Shown here piece by piece: positions 35,939 to 45,251 of a stretch of 64,000 bases of DNA; positions within the stretch are counted from its first letter, which is position 1, and each line of letters starts with the position of its first letter. A program made the translations under genes and the position numbers. The notes below the pieces were generated by a model, which searched no databases, had not been told where the DNA came from, and saw nothing but the letters and a program-made list of their open reading frames with translations. Source of the stretch: Wolbachia endosymbiont (group B) of Gerris lacustris (GTDB taxonomy: Bacteria; Pseudomonadota; Alphaproteobacteria; Rickettsiales; Anaplasmataceae); NCBI RefSeq assembly GCF_964028355.1, contig NZ_OZ034761.1, positions 1-64,000 on the forward strand, given 5' to 3'.

Positions 35939-37714
35939 ATGAACAGAAGTAGAGTTGATAGCTTCAAATGTGTATTGATGTTCATCTTGAATATAGCATC
36001 TAAATTCAAACTTAATGTACTTATAATGTCTTTAGTTGCCCTGGTGGTAGCTGTTGATTTGTCTTTTAGAAAGTATTTAGTAAAAAATATTCTAGATACA
36101 GCTGTAAAATATCAGGAAGGTAATGTAATTGAAAATCTTTTATTACCTGTAAGCGCTTATCTTGGTATGGCATTACTTATCACTACTGCTTTTAGATTCT
36201 ATGGCTATTTTGTTGACATTCAAATGTTTACCTTAATGCGTCAAAAGATAGCTGATATATCTTTTTGTAGGCTACTCCAACAAGACCATTCCTATTATCA
36301 GAACAATTTATCTGGAAGCTTAGTACATAAGGTCAGTAGCTTAATGGATAGTGTGATAGAGTTAATAAGATTGCTTATAGATTGTTTTTTCGGTTACAGT
36401 ATAGCATTAGTCTTAGCTATTTATACCTTATCATTAGTAAACATAAAGTTTGCAATCGCTACATTCACTTGGGTAAGCATTTTTATTTTAGTCTCGATTT
36501 TCAGCTTTCGTGTGCTTACTGAATTAGCTGATAATTACTCTAAACAAAATTCACAGGTAATAGCTAGTATAGCAGATAGTATTTTAAATGTTATATCAGT
36601 AAGGTTATTTTCTCAGCAAGCACATGAGAGACACAAATTTTTTCAAATATGCAAGAAAAGAACTATTGCAGAGAGAAAATTACAATGGGCATACTTTTGG
36701 CTTTGGTTTATATACGGCTATTCATTTGATATACTCCAAGCAGTAAACTTGTATTTTTTAATTCATGATTATCAATTGAACAAAATCGCAATAGGAGATA
36801 TTGTTCTTGTACTTGGAATTAATATATCGATTATAGAGTTTCTTAACCATCTAACTAGGAATCTTACCCAATTTTCTACTCATTTCGGCAAAGTTTCAGA
36901 TGCATTGCCAATCTTGACTACCGTACCAGAAATTCAAGATAAGGAAAATGCTAAAGAATTAAATTTATTAAGTGGAAGAATAACGTTTAACAATGTTTCT
37001 TTTTCTTATGAAGGTCAGGAGCCATTATTTCAAGATTTCTCAGTTACCATTAATCCTTGCGAAAAGGTAGGTCTAGTTGGTTATTCTGGAGGTGGTAAAT
37101 CTACTTTTATAAACTTAATTCTAAGGCTATTTGATGTTAAAAAAGGTAATATACAGATTGATAATCAAATAGTATCAGAAGTTACACAGAGTTCTTTGAG
37201 GCAACAAATATCTGTAATACCTCAAGACCCATTGTTATTTCATGATACTATTTTAGCAAACATCATATATGGTAAACTTCAATCTACTATCGAAGAAATA
37301 ATGAGAGCTGCAAAGCTGGCTGGTATTCACGATTTCATTATGACTCTACCAGATCAATATGGAACTACAGTTGGAGAAAAAGGCATCAAGCTATCTGGAG
37401 GAGAAAGACAAAGAATAATAATAGCAAGGGCATTTTTAAAAAACGCTCCAATATTATTTCTCGATGAACCAACTAGTCAGTTAGATTCTATAACAGAAAA
37501 AACAATTCAAATGAGTTTATTCAAATTGATGAAAAATAAAACTACGATTACTATAGCACACCGTATTTCTACACTTTTACACATGGACCGAATTATAGTA
37601 TTTAACAAAGGAAAAATTGTCCAAGATGGTAAACACGCTGAATTAGTTTCTAAGCAAGGTCTTTACAAGGAACTTTGGAATGCTCAAATTGGTTGTTTGA
37701 ATGGCAAGAAATAA
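35939..37714 (+). CDS. ABC exporter (MsbA/MDR type, fused membrane and ATPase domains)
   Basis: This is a 591-residue half transporter. Six transmembrane helices lie within residues 20-320, then a nucleotide-binding domain: Walker A GYSGGGKST (near 381), Q-loop VIPQDP, signature LSGGERQRI (near 484), Walker B ILFLDEP and the switch histidine in TIAHRIS. It would dimerise and export a lipid, peptide or small molecule. The ATG follows the previous stop directly (35939), showing cotranscription. In this context it is the likely exporter of the cluster product. Confidence 0.9.
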   Translation: MNRSRVDSFKCVLMFILNIASKFKLNVLIMSLVALVVAVDLSFRKYLVKNILDTAVKYQEGNVIENLLLPVSAYLGMALLITTAFRFYGYFVDIQMFTLMRQKIADISFCRLLQQDHSYYQNNLSGSLVHKVSSLMDSVIELIRLLIDCFFGYSIALVLAIYTLSLVNIKFAIATFTWVSIFILVSIFSFRVLTELADNYSKQNSQVIASIADSILNVISVRLFSQQAHERHKFFQICKKRTIAERKLQWAYFWLWFIYGYSFDILQAVNLYFLIHDYQLNKIAIGDIVLVLGINISIIEFLNHLTRNLTQFSTHFGKVSDALPILTTVPEIQDKENAKELNLLSGRITFNNVSFSYEGQEPLFQDFSVTINPCEKVGLVGYSGGGKSTFINLILRLFDVKKGNIQIDNQIVSEVTQSSLRQQISVIPQDPLLFHDTILANIIYGKLQSTIEEIMRAAKLAGIHDFIMTLPDQYGTTVGEKGIKLSGGERQRIIIARAFLKNAPILFLDEPTSQLDSITEKTIQMSLFKLMKNKTTITIAHRISTLLHMDRIIVFNKGKIVQDGKHAELVSKQGLYKELWNAQIGCLNGKK

Positions 37715-37715
37715 G

Positions 37716-38765
37716 ATGGAAAAAATTATTGATCTGAGAAGTGACACTACAACTCTGCAGAGCTCCAACGTTATACATGCAATAAGTAATGCAACTGTTG
37801 GAGATTTTGCTTATGGTGAAGACAAAAGCTGTAATGACTTATCAGAATATTGCAAACAATTATTCAAAGTAGAAGAAGCATTATTTGTAACCAGCGGTAT
37901 GCTTGCAAATAGATTAGCCATTGCCATTCAAACAAGTCCTGGTGATGAACTAATAACTAATTATAATTATCACATTAATTTTTTCGATAGTGCAGGCAAT
38001 GCAAAAGTAAATAATATCGTATTTAATTGTATTAGAAATAATAGCGGAATCTTAGATGTTGATGAAGTAGAATATGCTATTAATTCTAAGCCGAGGTATA
38101 AAATTTTTGCTCAGGTGAGTCTTGTTTCTATAGAAAATAGTATAAATGGGTTTAATGGTAAAATTTATCCTTTTGAAAAACAAGTCGAGTTATATCACTT
38201 TTTAAAAGCTCACAATGTAAATCTTCATTTAGACGGTGCAAGAATATTTAATGCTCATATCGAAACAAATATTGCTTTAGCAGATTATGCTAAATATGTG
38301 GATACAATGAGCTTTTCTTTTACTAAAGGACTTGGCGCTCCTTTTGGTTCAATGCTTATGGGTAAAAGAGAGATAATTGAAAGGGCTAAAAAGCTACAGG
38401 TTTGGCTAGGTAGTGGTTATCATCAGATAGGGTATTGTGCTAATGCAGCAAAATACGTACTACAGAATAATATCTCTAGGCTTAAAGAAGATAATAAGCT
38501 CGCTAAATTGTTTGCAGATAAGATTAAAGAAATTCCACACATAAAACTGGTACTACCTTATCCAGAAACTAATATAGTAAGCTTTAGTATAAAAGCACTA
38601 AATGTAACTAATGAGGTTTTCTTGAGTAAGTGCCAAGCTTATGGTTTATTGCTTTTTCCTTGGCTCGAGTCTCATATAAGAGCAGTTACCCATCTTGGCA
38701 CAAAGGAAACAGACATCATGAAAGCTGCTGAAATTATAAAGGAAGTTGTGTTAAATTTAATATGA
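37716..38765 (+). CDS. PLP-dependent beta-eliminating lyase / threonine aldolase-like enzyme 1
   Basis: Fold-type I aminotransferase-class enzyme of the low-specificity threonine aldolase family. MEKIIDLRSDTTT opens as the family does (ATG 37716; an in-frame ATG at 37701 would overlap the exporter gene). Family marks are YGEDKSCNDL, the HLDGARIFNA Asp that binds the pyridine nitrogen, and K204 in SFTKGLGAPFGS that forms the Schiff base. The enzyme would cleave beta-hydroxy amino acids to glycine plus aldehyde, or perform a related reaction. It is followed by a paralogue with a 4-base ATGA overlap. Confidence 0.85.
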   Translation: MEKIIDLRSDTTTLQSSNVIHAISNATVGDFAYGEDKSCNDLSEYCKQLFKVEEALFVTSGMLANRLAIAIQTSPGDELITNYNYHINFFDSAGNAKVNNIVFNCIRNNSGILDVDEVEYAINSKPRYKIFAQVSLVSIENSINGFNGKIYPFEKQVELYHFLKAHNVNLHLDGARIFNAHIETNIALADYAKYVDTMSFSFTKGLGAPFGSMLMGKREIIERAKKLQVWLGSGYHQIGYCANAAKYVLQNNISRLKEDNKLAKLFADKIKEIPHIKLVLPYPETNIVSFSIKALNVTNEVFLSKCQAYGLLLFPWLESHIRAVTHLGTKETDIMKAAEIIKEVVLNLI

Positions 38766-39805
38766 GAATAAAAATAGATTTCTTTAGCGATTCAAACACT
38801 GACCCTTCAGCTAAAATGAGGGAAGCGATGGCTAAAGCAAAAGTTGGAAACGAAGCTGCATGTGAAGATCCAACTGTGAACGAATTAGTGGCAACCGCAT
38901 GTAAAATATTAGGTAAACCTGCAGGAATCTTTTTGATTTCAGGAACGATGTCCAATGTAATTGCTTATAAAGTACACATTCAAAGACCTGGTGATTACTT
39001 GCTGCTTGATGAAACTTCACATCCGCTCATAGTACAATCTGGCTTGATCGCAGCCCAGGCACATGCCACTCCTTTGCCCATCAAAGGTACGAGAGGAATA
39101 TTTACTGGAGAACAAATTGTTGAGTTTATTACTCGTCCTAGTTTAAGAAATATTCCGAGAGTTGGGCTTGTTTCTATCGAACAAACGACAAATTTTGGTG
39201 GTGGAGCTGTGTGGCCTTTAGAATATATTCAAGAGATCTCAAGTCTCTGCAAAGAGAATGACGTATTCACTCATTTAGATGGAGCAAGACTGTTCAACGC
39301 TTGTGCTCATACTAAAATATCTCCAAAAGAGTATGCAAGTTATTTTGATTCGGTATTCATTGATTTTAGTAAAGGATTAGGTGCTCCAATGGGCGCAATA
39401 TTGCTTGGAAGTGAAGAGTTTATTGAAAAAGCTTGGTACTATAAGTTTCAAATTGGCGGAGGTATGCACCAAGCTGGCATTATTTCAGCTGCATGTTTAT
39501 ATGCTTTACATAATAATATAAATTGTTTAGAGGAAGATCATAAAAAGATGCAGCACCTTATAGAAGGCCTAGACTCCATAGATCAAGTTATAATTGATAT
39601 CGACCTATACAAAACTAATATAGCGTATTTTTCATTACGTACTAATTGTATATCTACTCAAGAATTAATAAACGTACTAGTTACAAATTATGGAATTAGA
39701 ATGGCTAACATAAGAGGTAAAATCAGAGCTATAACACATAGAGATATAAGCTATGAAGATATTAATACTACTGTATCTGCTATAAGAAAGATACTAAGCA
39801 AGTAA
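38762..39805 (+). CDS. PLP-dependent beta-eliminating lyase / threonine aldolase-like enzyme 2
   Basis: Paralogue of the previous gene (347 residues). It has FFSDSNTDPSAKMREAM at the start, GNEAACEDPTVNEL, THLDGARLFNA, and the Schiff-base lysine K204 in DFSKGLGAPMGA, the same residue number as in its neighbour. The two proteins are clearly divergent, so this is an old pair that may act on different substrates or form a hetero-oligomer. The start codon overlaps the upstream stop (ATGA). This is the last gene before an 80-base gap to the MFS gene. Confidence 0.86.
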   Translation: MRIKIDFFSDSNTDPSAKMREAMAKAKVGNEAACEDPTVNELVATACKILGKPAGIFLISGTMSNVIAYKVHIQRPGDYLLLDETSHPLIVQSGLIAAQAHATPLPIKGTRGIFTGEQIVEFITRPSLRNIPRVGLVSIEQTTNFGGGAVWPLEYIQEISSLCKENDVFTHLDGARLFNACAHTKISPKEYASYFDSVFIDFSKGLGAPMGAILLGSEEFIEKAWYYKFQIGGGMHQAGIISAACLYALHNNINCLEEDHKKMQHLIEGLDSIDQVIIDIDLYKTNIAYFSLRTNCISTQELINVLVTNYGIRMANIRGKIRAITHRDISYEDINTTVSAIRKILSK

Positions 39806-39888
39806 TTTTCTGCACTAATTGTTTGCAAACTTCTTGTCAAACAATATTATACCAATATAGTATTATGCTAGCATCTGCATAGAGCTAT

Positions 39889-41091
39889 TTGGGAATAGGT
39901 GTGAACTTTGTCTTCTTTCAATATTTGCTATTCTTCTGTGGATATATGCTGCTTTATTTATCAAGACAAAGTATACCAATTGCTCTACCACTGTTAATAG
40001 ATACTGACCATGTAAAATTAAGCTATTTTTTTGCCTGCTTTTCTTTTTTTTATGGAGTATCAAAATTCGTTAATGGAATAATCATGGACTCCAAAAATAA
40101 TCCATTATTTATGTTTGGGCTATGCAATATTGCAACTGGATTATTAACCATTGGTATAACTTTATCATATAATAATCTAACTTTATTACTGTTAACATTA
40201 ATATTATTAGCTTGGACACAAGGGTTAGGTTGGCCAGCTATTACCAAGTTTATGGTTACAAACTCTAGCATCTCTTCAATTGCATCATCATGGGGAGTTA
40301 TGAGCGCATCTCAGCAACTTGGTTCTTGTATTACTTTAATTGTATTACCAAGTATAATTAAAATATATGATGCAAAAAGTGCATTTTTGTACTCTGGTCT
40401 CTTATGCTTACTTTTTGGAATTTATATAATATTAAAAGCATATTACAAAGAAAGTGCCAACTTTACTACCTATTATAAGGTGCAGAAATCTCAGATAGGT
40501 GTCAAAGTGAAAAGTTCCATATGGTTTCTATGTTGTGCTACTTTTTGTGCTTATATTATAAAAATGGGAATCTTCTTTTGGTTTCCTATAATTTTAAGGG
40601 ATAAATTACAAATTTCTCTTGTACAATCCTCACTAATAACAGGCGTATATGATTTAGGTGGAATCCTTGGAACTTTAATCACAGGAAGAATTAGTGATAT
40701 GTACTTTTTTCAAAATAGAAGCTTGCTGGCATTACTTTACATGTTGGGTATAGCACTCACTTTTATTGCAATGAACTTTGGCCAAAACATAATTCTTATG
40801 AACCTTGGTGCAATCTTATCAGGATTCTTTATATTTGGAGTTCAAGTACTGACAGGTGTTATAGCTGTAGAAATTGCTCCACAAAATAATGTATGTGCAA
40901 TTGTAAGCTTAACAGGATTATTTGGGTATATTGCAAGTTCAATATTTTCATGTCTGCTCTTAGGAGTACTTGTTAAGCACTGTGGTAACAGTATTATGTT
41001 TTCATTTTTTTCCATTTGCTCTGTTGTTGCACTCGTTTGCTTTTCCATACTATCAAGCAAAGATCTTAAAAAACTAAGTAAAGCGGTGTAA
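39889..41091 (+). CDS. MFS transporter, organophosphate:phosphate antiporter-like (GlpT/UhpT)
   Basis: The 400-residue protein has twelve predicted transmembrane helices. Residues 15-35 (CGYMLLYLSRQSIPIALPLL) and 50-75 (FFYGVSKFVNGIIMDSKNN) match the OPA family, which includes glycerol-3-phosphate and hexose-phosphate antiporters; the GxLxDxxxx-type loop is GIIMDSKNN. It could import a phosphorylated sugar or export a product. The first codon used is TTG (39889); a GTG at 39901 is an alternative. Its 3' end faces ugd. Confidence 0.8.
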   Translation: MGIGVNFVFFQYLLFFCGYMLLYLSRQSIPIALPLLIDTDHVKLSYFFACFSFFYGVSKFVNGIIMDSKNNPLFMFGLCNIATGLLTIGITLSYNNLTLLLLTLILLAWTQGLGWPAITKFMVTNSSISSIASSWGVMSASQQLGSCITLIVLPSIIKIYDAKSAFLYSGLLCLLFGIYIILKAYYKESANFTTYYKVQKSQIGVKVKSSIWFLCCATFCAYIIKMGIFFWFPIILRDKLQISLVQSSLITGVYDLGGILGTLITGRISDMYFFQNRSLLALLYMLGIALTFIAMNFGQNIILMNLGAILSGFFIFGVQVLTGVIAVEIAPQNNVCAIVSLTGLFGYIASSIFSCLLLGVLVKHCGNSIMFSFFSICSVVALVCFSILSSKDLKKLSKAV

Positions 41092-41108
41092 AAAAAATTT
41101 CTCAACAG

Positions 41109-42416
41109 TTAAACTTTGTAGATAGATTTTTTACCCAAGGAATAAATATGGTAACCATATCTTAGTAATAGCTCGCTATCTAATAAATTACGGAAATCAA
41201 AAATATTAGGTGCAGCCATAATACTCTTTAAACTTGCAAAATCTTGATTTTTAAATTCTTTCCACTCCGTTAATAATAATAAGGCTTCCGCGTCTCTTGC
41301 AGCTCCTATAGCGCTGTCCGCGTACTCTATATCCTTTAGAACTTGCCTAGCATTATCCATCCCCATTGGATCATATGCAGTAATTTTAGCCTTGTTATTC
41401 ACTAGCAATTTTGCAACGTCTATAGCTGGGCTATTTCTTACATCATCAGTACCAGACTTAAAAGTTAGCCCCCATATCGCTATTTTTTTATTTTGGACTC
41501 CATTTAATACATATTCTACCTTTTTAGCAATGTTTGTTATATGATTATAGTTAGATTCCTTAACTGAATTTAAAATTTGTAGCTTGACATTGTGATCTTC
41601 AGCAAGCCTTATTAAAGCTGACAAATCTTTAGGAAAACATGATCCTCCAAATCCTGGACCAGCTTTGAGAAATTCCTTACCTATTCTATGGTCCATTCCC
41701 ATACTGTTAGCTAAAAGGTCAATGTCTGCTCCTAATAGCTCACATAAACCTGCCATCTCATTGATAAAAGCAACCTTTGTTGCTAGAAAAGCATTAGAAG
41801 CATATTTAATCATTTCAGCAGTAACTGTATCAGTGACTATTAACGGAATATTCTTATCTATAAATGATCTATATATAACTTCTAGTTTTGCCCTAGCTAG
41901 CTTAGTTTTTACTCCTATTATTATCCTATCTGGGTATAAAAAATCTGATACTGCAGAGCCTTGCTTGAGAAACTCTGGATTAACTCCCAAATCAAAGTTA
42001 TAGCCCTTATTAGATAAATAATTATGTATATTTTCTGCAGTACCAGGAGGAATAGTTGACTTTATCACTATTAAGCAATCTTGATTAACCCTCTCAGAAA
42101 CTTCACTTACTGCATTATATACATTCTTTAAATTTGCATTTCCTAGGGAGTCTGATGGAGTATCTACAGTTACAAATACTACTTCTGTATTGGGATTTAT
42201 TTGAGAATACGAATCAAAAAATCTTATCCTTTGTGACTTTATATTATTCTCTAAATAATCTGCTAATCCAGGTTCATATAGAGGAATTTTCCCTGATTTC
42301 AAAAGTTCAATCTTCTCAGTATTTATGTCAATGCAATCAACTTTATGGCCCTGCTCCGATAACATTGTACCAGATACTAAGCCTACATACCCTACTCCTA
42401 TAATAGTTATGTGCAT
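41109..42416 (-). CDS. ugd: UDP-glucose 6-dehydrogenase
   Basis: Oxidises UDP-glucose to UDP-glucuronate with two NAD+. The 435 residues show the N-terminal GVGYVGLVSG nucleotide loop (7-16), VFVTVDTPS, KSTIPPGT, the catalytic C260 in GFGGSCFPKDL, and the C-terminal WGLTFKSGTDDVRNSPA. It runs on the opposite strand from the main series, followed by the transporter pair 42464-43362 on the same strand. UDP-glucuronate would be another activated sugar for the cluster product. Confidence 0.93.
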   Translation of the reverse strand: MHITIIGVGYVGLVSGTMLSEQGHKVDCIDINTEKIELLKSGKIPLYEPGLADYLENNIKSQRIRFFDSYSQINPNTEVVFVTVDTPSDSLGNANLKNVYNAVSEVSERVNQDCLIVIKSTIPPGTAENIHNYLSNKGYNFDLGVNPEFLKQGSAVSDFLYPDRIIIGVKTKLARAKLEVIYRSFIDKNIPLIVTDTVTAEMIKYASNAFLATKVAFINEMAGLCELLGADIDLLANSMGMDHRIGKEFLKAGPGFGGSCFPKDLSALIRLAEDHNVKLQILNSVKESNYNHITNIAKKVEYVLNGVQNKKIAIWGLTFKSGTDDVRNSPAIDVAKLLVNNKAKITAYDPMGMDNARQVLKDIEYADSAIGAARDAEALLLLTEWKEFKNQDFASLKSIMAAPNIFDFRNLLDSELLLRYGYHIYSLGKKSIYKV

Positions 42417-42463
42417 TTTACTATCACCTTAAAAATGTAGCTTAGCATCTAAAATAAATACCA

Positions 42464-43362
42464 TTAACAATTATAAACTTTTGTTGTTACATTATTTTTC
42501 TTAATTGCCTTACCTTCCGAATAAACTATAAATAAGGTTGATGGTATTAATATCAAAGTACCATATAAAGCACTTTTATCAGGTAATTCATTAAATATAA
42601 CGTATGTTACTATTGCAGAAATTATTAGCTCTATGTATCTATACGGTGCAAGTGCAGTAGCATCAGTAAGAGCAAAAGCTTTTAACATGAAGAACAGAAT
42701 TAGGTTTGAACTTATTCCTAAAATCAGCAGTAATACTAACTCCAACAAGGAAGGCATATGCCAATAAAATAACAAAGGTGGAGTAGAAAAAATAGTTGTC
42801 GTTAGAGCTGAATAAAATAACATACTTATTACTGACTCTTTTATCACAAGTTTCTTATTAAGTATGTCTAATATAGCAAAGATTAACGCAGATACAATAA
42901 AAATAAGATTTTAGGATTAAAGTCTTCACTATGAGCTTTGGTGGTAATAGCAATACCAACAAAACCAATAATAGTTACTATCCATCTTTGCCAAATTATA
43001 TTTTCGTTTAGTAAAGGGATTGCAAGAAGTATAACAAATAATGGTATAGAAAAACTTATAATCGTTGCAGTTACTATGGGGAAAACAGTCAACCCGTAAG
43101 TCCATAAGGTCATTCCACAAAACAACAACCCACCCCTGGTTATTTGAGTAGATATTTGACTTGTTTTAAAAGTTTCTATTCCATAGTAAAACATAAAAGG
43201 TACAAGGGTAATAGTGGTAAACAGAAAGCGGAAAAAAATTATTTCAAAACTCTGAAGATGTAAACTTAGATATTTTGATATAGTATCATTAGCTACACTA
43301 CTAAGTAAGCTAAGTATAAACCAGATAACCCCAAACAAATAAGCTCTCAATCTGTAATCCAT
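42464..43362 (-). pseudogene. EamA/DMT-family transporter, split by a frameshift
   Basis: Two minus-strand frames, 43362-42883 (159 residues) and 42847-42464 (127 residues), together form one ten-helix drug/metabolite transporter with two EamA repeats. The first ends LFLLYLR; the other frame is open through FIVSALIFAILDILNKKLVIK and leads into MIKESVISML. The break is at an A5 run (42899-42903), so one base was gained or lost there, or the run is a sequencing error. It would export small metabolites. It is the eleventh gene of the cluster and probably inactive as written. Confidence 0.8.
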
Positions 43363-43413
43363 AAAGCTTCTGATTTAATAGATACGATGTACTCATATAA
43401 TTTTACTACAAAA

Positions 43414-43506
43414 CTAATAATATAAAAGTTTTCTGATGTACGTCCCCAGAATGTGATCGTAAGGGTTCATTATAAATAATTCGGGAAATTTCGTCTCTTT
43501 AGACAT
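43414..43506 (-). other. Short ORF, possible gene remnant before cifA
   Basis: The minus strand encodes a 30-residue peptide beginning MSKETKFPELFIMNPYDHIL. It is coherent but unidentified. The remainder of 43363-43770 holds no recognisable gene. It may be the tail of a lost phage or accessory gene. Confidence 0.25.
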
Positions 43507-43730
43507 ATTAAGAGCTATGTAACGAACGTTTATATTTGTGAGTAATAGTAAGGCTCAAGGTAAGGAAAATGCTAGTGAGGTAAAGTAGAATAACGTTAAT
43601 TTGATAATTTAAGCTCATTCCCTCTTGCTACATCTCTCTTTAATATCTCCTCTTTTGCAGCAGGTCTATAATTACTGCTTAAATTTAGGTGCACACTAAT
43701 TTTTCGATTTATATATTATTCTAATGCTTG

Positions 43731-43736
43731 TATAAT
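43731..43736 (+). promoter_or_regulatory. Candidate -10 box for cifA
   Basis: TATAAT, 35 bases before the cifA ATG, with no good -35 box at the right distance. A GAGG ribosome site is at 43760-43763. Confidence 0.35.
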
Positions 43737-43770
43737 ACCTTCATTGAATATTTGATTTTGAGGTAATTAG

Positions 43771-45243
43771 ATGCCAAAAAGTAAAACTAAACGTGGAACG
43801 GAAGATTTGAAGGGTAATGCAGGCCCAAGCAAAAGATCTCGTCTCAGTTCTGATCCTAAAAAAAATAAAGAGATTATCTCTAGCAAAGTAATAAGTAAGC
43901 TGAAGGATGTTGTTAAAGGTGATAGAACTTCAGCTATTGAGGAATGGGTCAAGGCTCACCCTGTAACAGTAGAGGGTCTAACCGTTGAGCAATCGGACCT
44001 CTTATGTAATGCGTTTCGTGATGAATCTTGTTGGTCAGGTGCGACACTAGATGTTGCTAAATTGGTAGGAGAATTAGCTAAATCAGGTGTGTTGAATCCA
44101 TTTGCTATATATAAAATAGCATGTATTGAGTGTGTAGAGAGTGAAATTAAGCAATTATTTGACAAGGCGTTAGAGTCTTTTAGATCTGACTTATCTCATA
44201 AAGGTGCATGTGAGGAAGATAGGAATTTAGCTTGCAGTGATAAGCTTGCAAGAGTTGAATTGTTAAGTTCCATGGGAAGACGTGATCCTGTTTTCAATTT
44301 CTGGATTGATCAAGAATCAGGTAACCTTAGAGAAAATATAGAAGCAGAAGATGGATTTAATAAGGCTGTAGATTTCAAGTGGAGTAAGGGAGTGGAACAC
44401 TTCTATAATCGTCTGTGTTCTGAAGAAAAATTAGTGAAAGAAGAGAGAGAAAAATTGCTAGTTTCTGCTATTGCAAAATTATCTCCATTGCAATCTAGCT
44501 ATAAACTTGCTTCTACCTTAAGTTCCCTTCTAGGTAAAGTCATAAGCGCAAAAGTAGATCATAAGTCACTACTTGGGCTACCGAATAAGAAAGATAGGGG
44601 TGTGATCTATCGTCCTCTTAGTTACTTAGTAGAGCACGGTTTTCTTTGCACAACTAAGTATGTTATCCAGTACTTGAGCGAGGGATGTTCAAGATCTGAA
44701 GTAGAGAAAATGCTTTCACCTAGAGGATATGCACATCTTCTCTCATCGCTTTCATTTGTTGTAGTTTCTAAAGATTATGACTTGGATAACAGGAATGAAG
44801 CAAGGTCAGCTATTAGCAGTCTTTGGGAATCTAGTGTATTTAACCAAAATAAAATAAATGTTGTCGATCCTTTTAAAGATAGGATTGCTTTTGTTGCAAT
44901 GGAAAATGCAATTTCAAATTTGATTGTAGATCAGGAGAACAGCAAGGATACTCAAAGTGCTGGCGATGGTGAAAAAGTTGATTTGGTCTTGAGTATTTTA
45001 AAGTTTGCTAAAGATTGTTGTTCAGACAAAAGCTTTAAATCATTAAAAGAGAGGATAGCAAATAGTTTAGATAAAACAAGGAATTCTAAGATGATAGATG
45101 CAACTAGCTCCTGCAATTTAATAGAAGAGTTGTGTAAGTCAGCGAGAAATTTGAATTTATTCTCTGCTAGCACTGAAGGTCCTCAATCTACGTTAGTGGG
45201 TACTAATGTTAGTATTTCGCCTGCTGCAGTTGTTAACAAATAG
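43771..45243 (+). CDS. cifA: CifA: cytoplasmic incompatibility factor A homologue
   Basis: The 490-residue protein matches the CifA family. The segment PVFNFWIDQESGNLRENIEA plus the following GFNKAVDFKWSKGVEHFYN closely resembles wMel CifA (FDFWIDRESGELKK, VKLKWSEGVEYFYNQL). CifA is required with CifB to induce sperm-derived embryonic death and by itself in females rescues it. The N-terminus has a basic, Ser-rich stretch (RSRLSSDPKKNKE). A GAGG ribosome site precedes the ATG, and only 8 bases separate its stop from cifB, so the pair is one operon. It appears intact. Type assignment (II rather than I) is inferred from the nuclease-only partner. Confidence 0.9.
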   Translation: MPKSKTKRGTEDLKGNAGPSKRSRLSSDPKKNKEIISSKVISKLKDVVKGDRTSAIEEWVKAHPVTVEGLTVEQSDLLCNAFRDESCWSGATLDVAKLVGELAKSGVLNPFAIYKIACIECVESEIKQLFDKALESFRSDLSHKGACEEDRNLACSDKLARVELLSSMGRRDPVFNFWIDQESGNLRENIEAEDGFNKAVDFKWSKGVEHFYNRLCSEEKLVKEEREKLLVSAIAKLSPLQSSYKLASTLSSLLGKVISAKVDHKSLLGLPNKKDRGVIYRPLSYLVEHGFLCTTKYVIQYLSEGCSRSEVEKMLSPRGYAHLLSSLSFVVVSKDYDLDNRNEARSAISSLWESSVFNQNKINVVDPFKDRIAFVAMENAISNLIVDQENSKDTQSAGDGEKVDLVLSILKFAKDCCSDKSFKSLKERIANSLDKTRNSKMIDATSSCNLIEELCKSARNLNLFSASTEGPQSTLVGTNVSISPAAVVNK

Positions 45244-45251
45244 GAGTATTT

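Noticed and set aside
39818..39845. ATTGTTTG/CAAACAAT hairpin as terminator after the PLP lyase genes
   Set aside because: Eight weak base pairs, 12-base loop and no T-run; not convincing.
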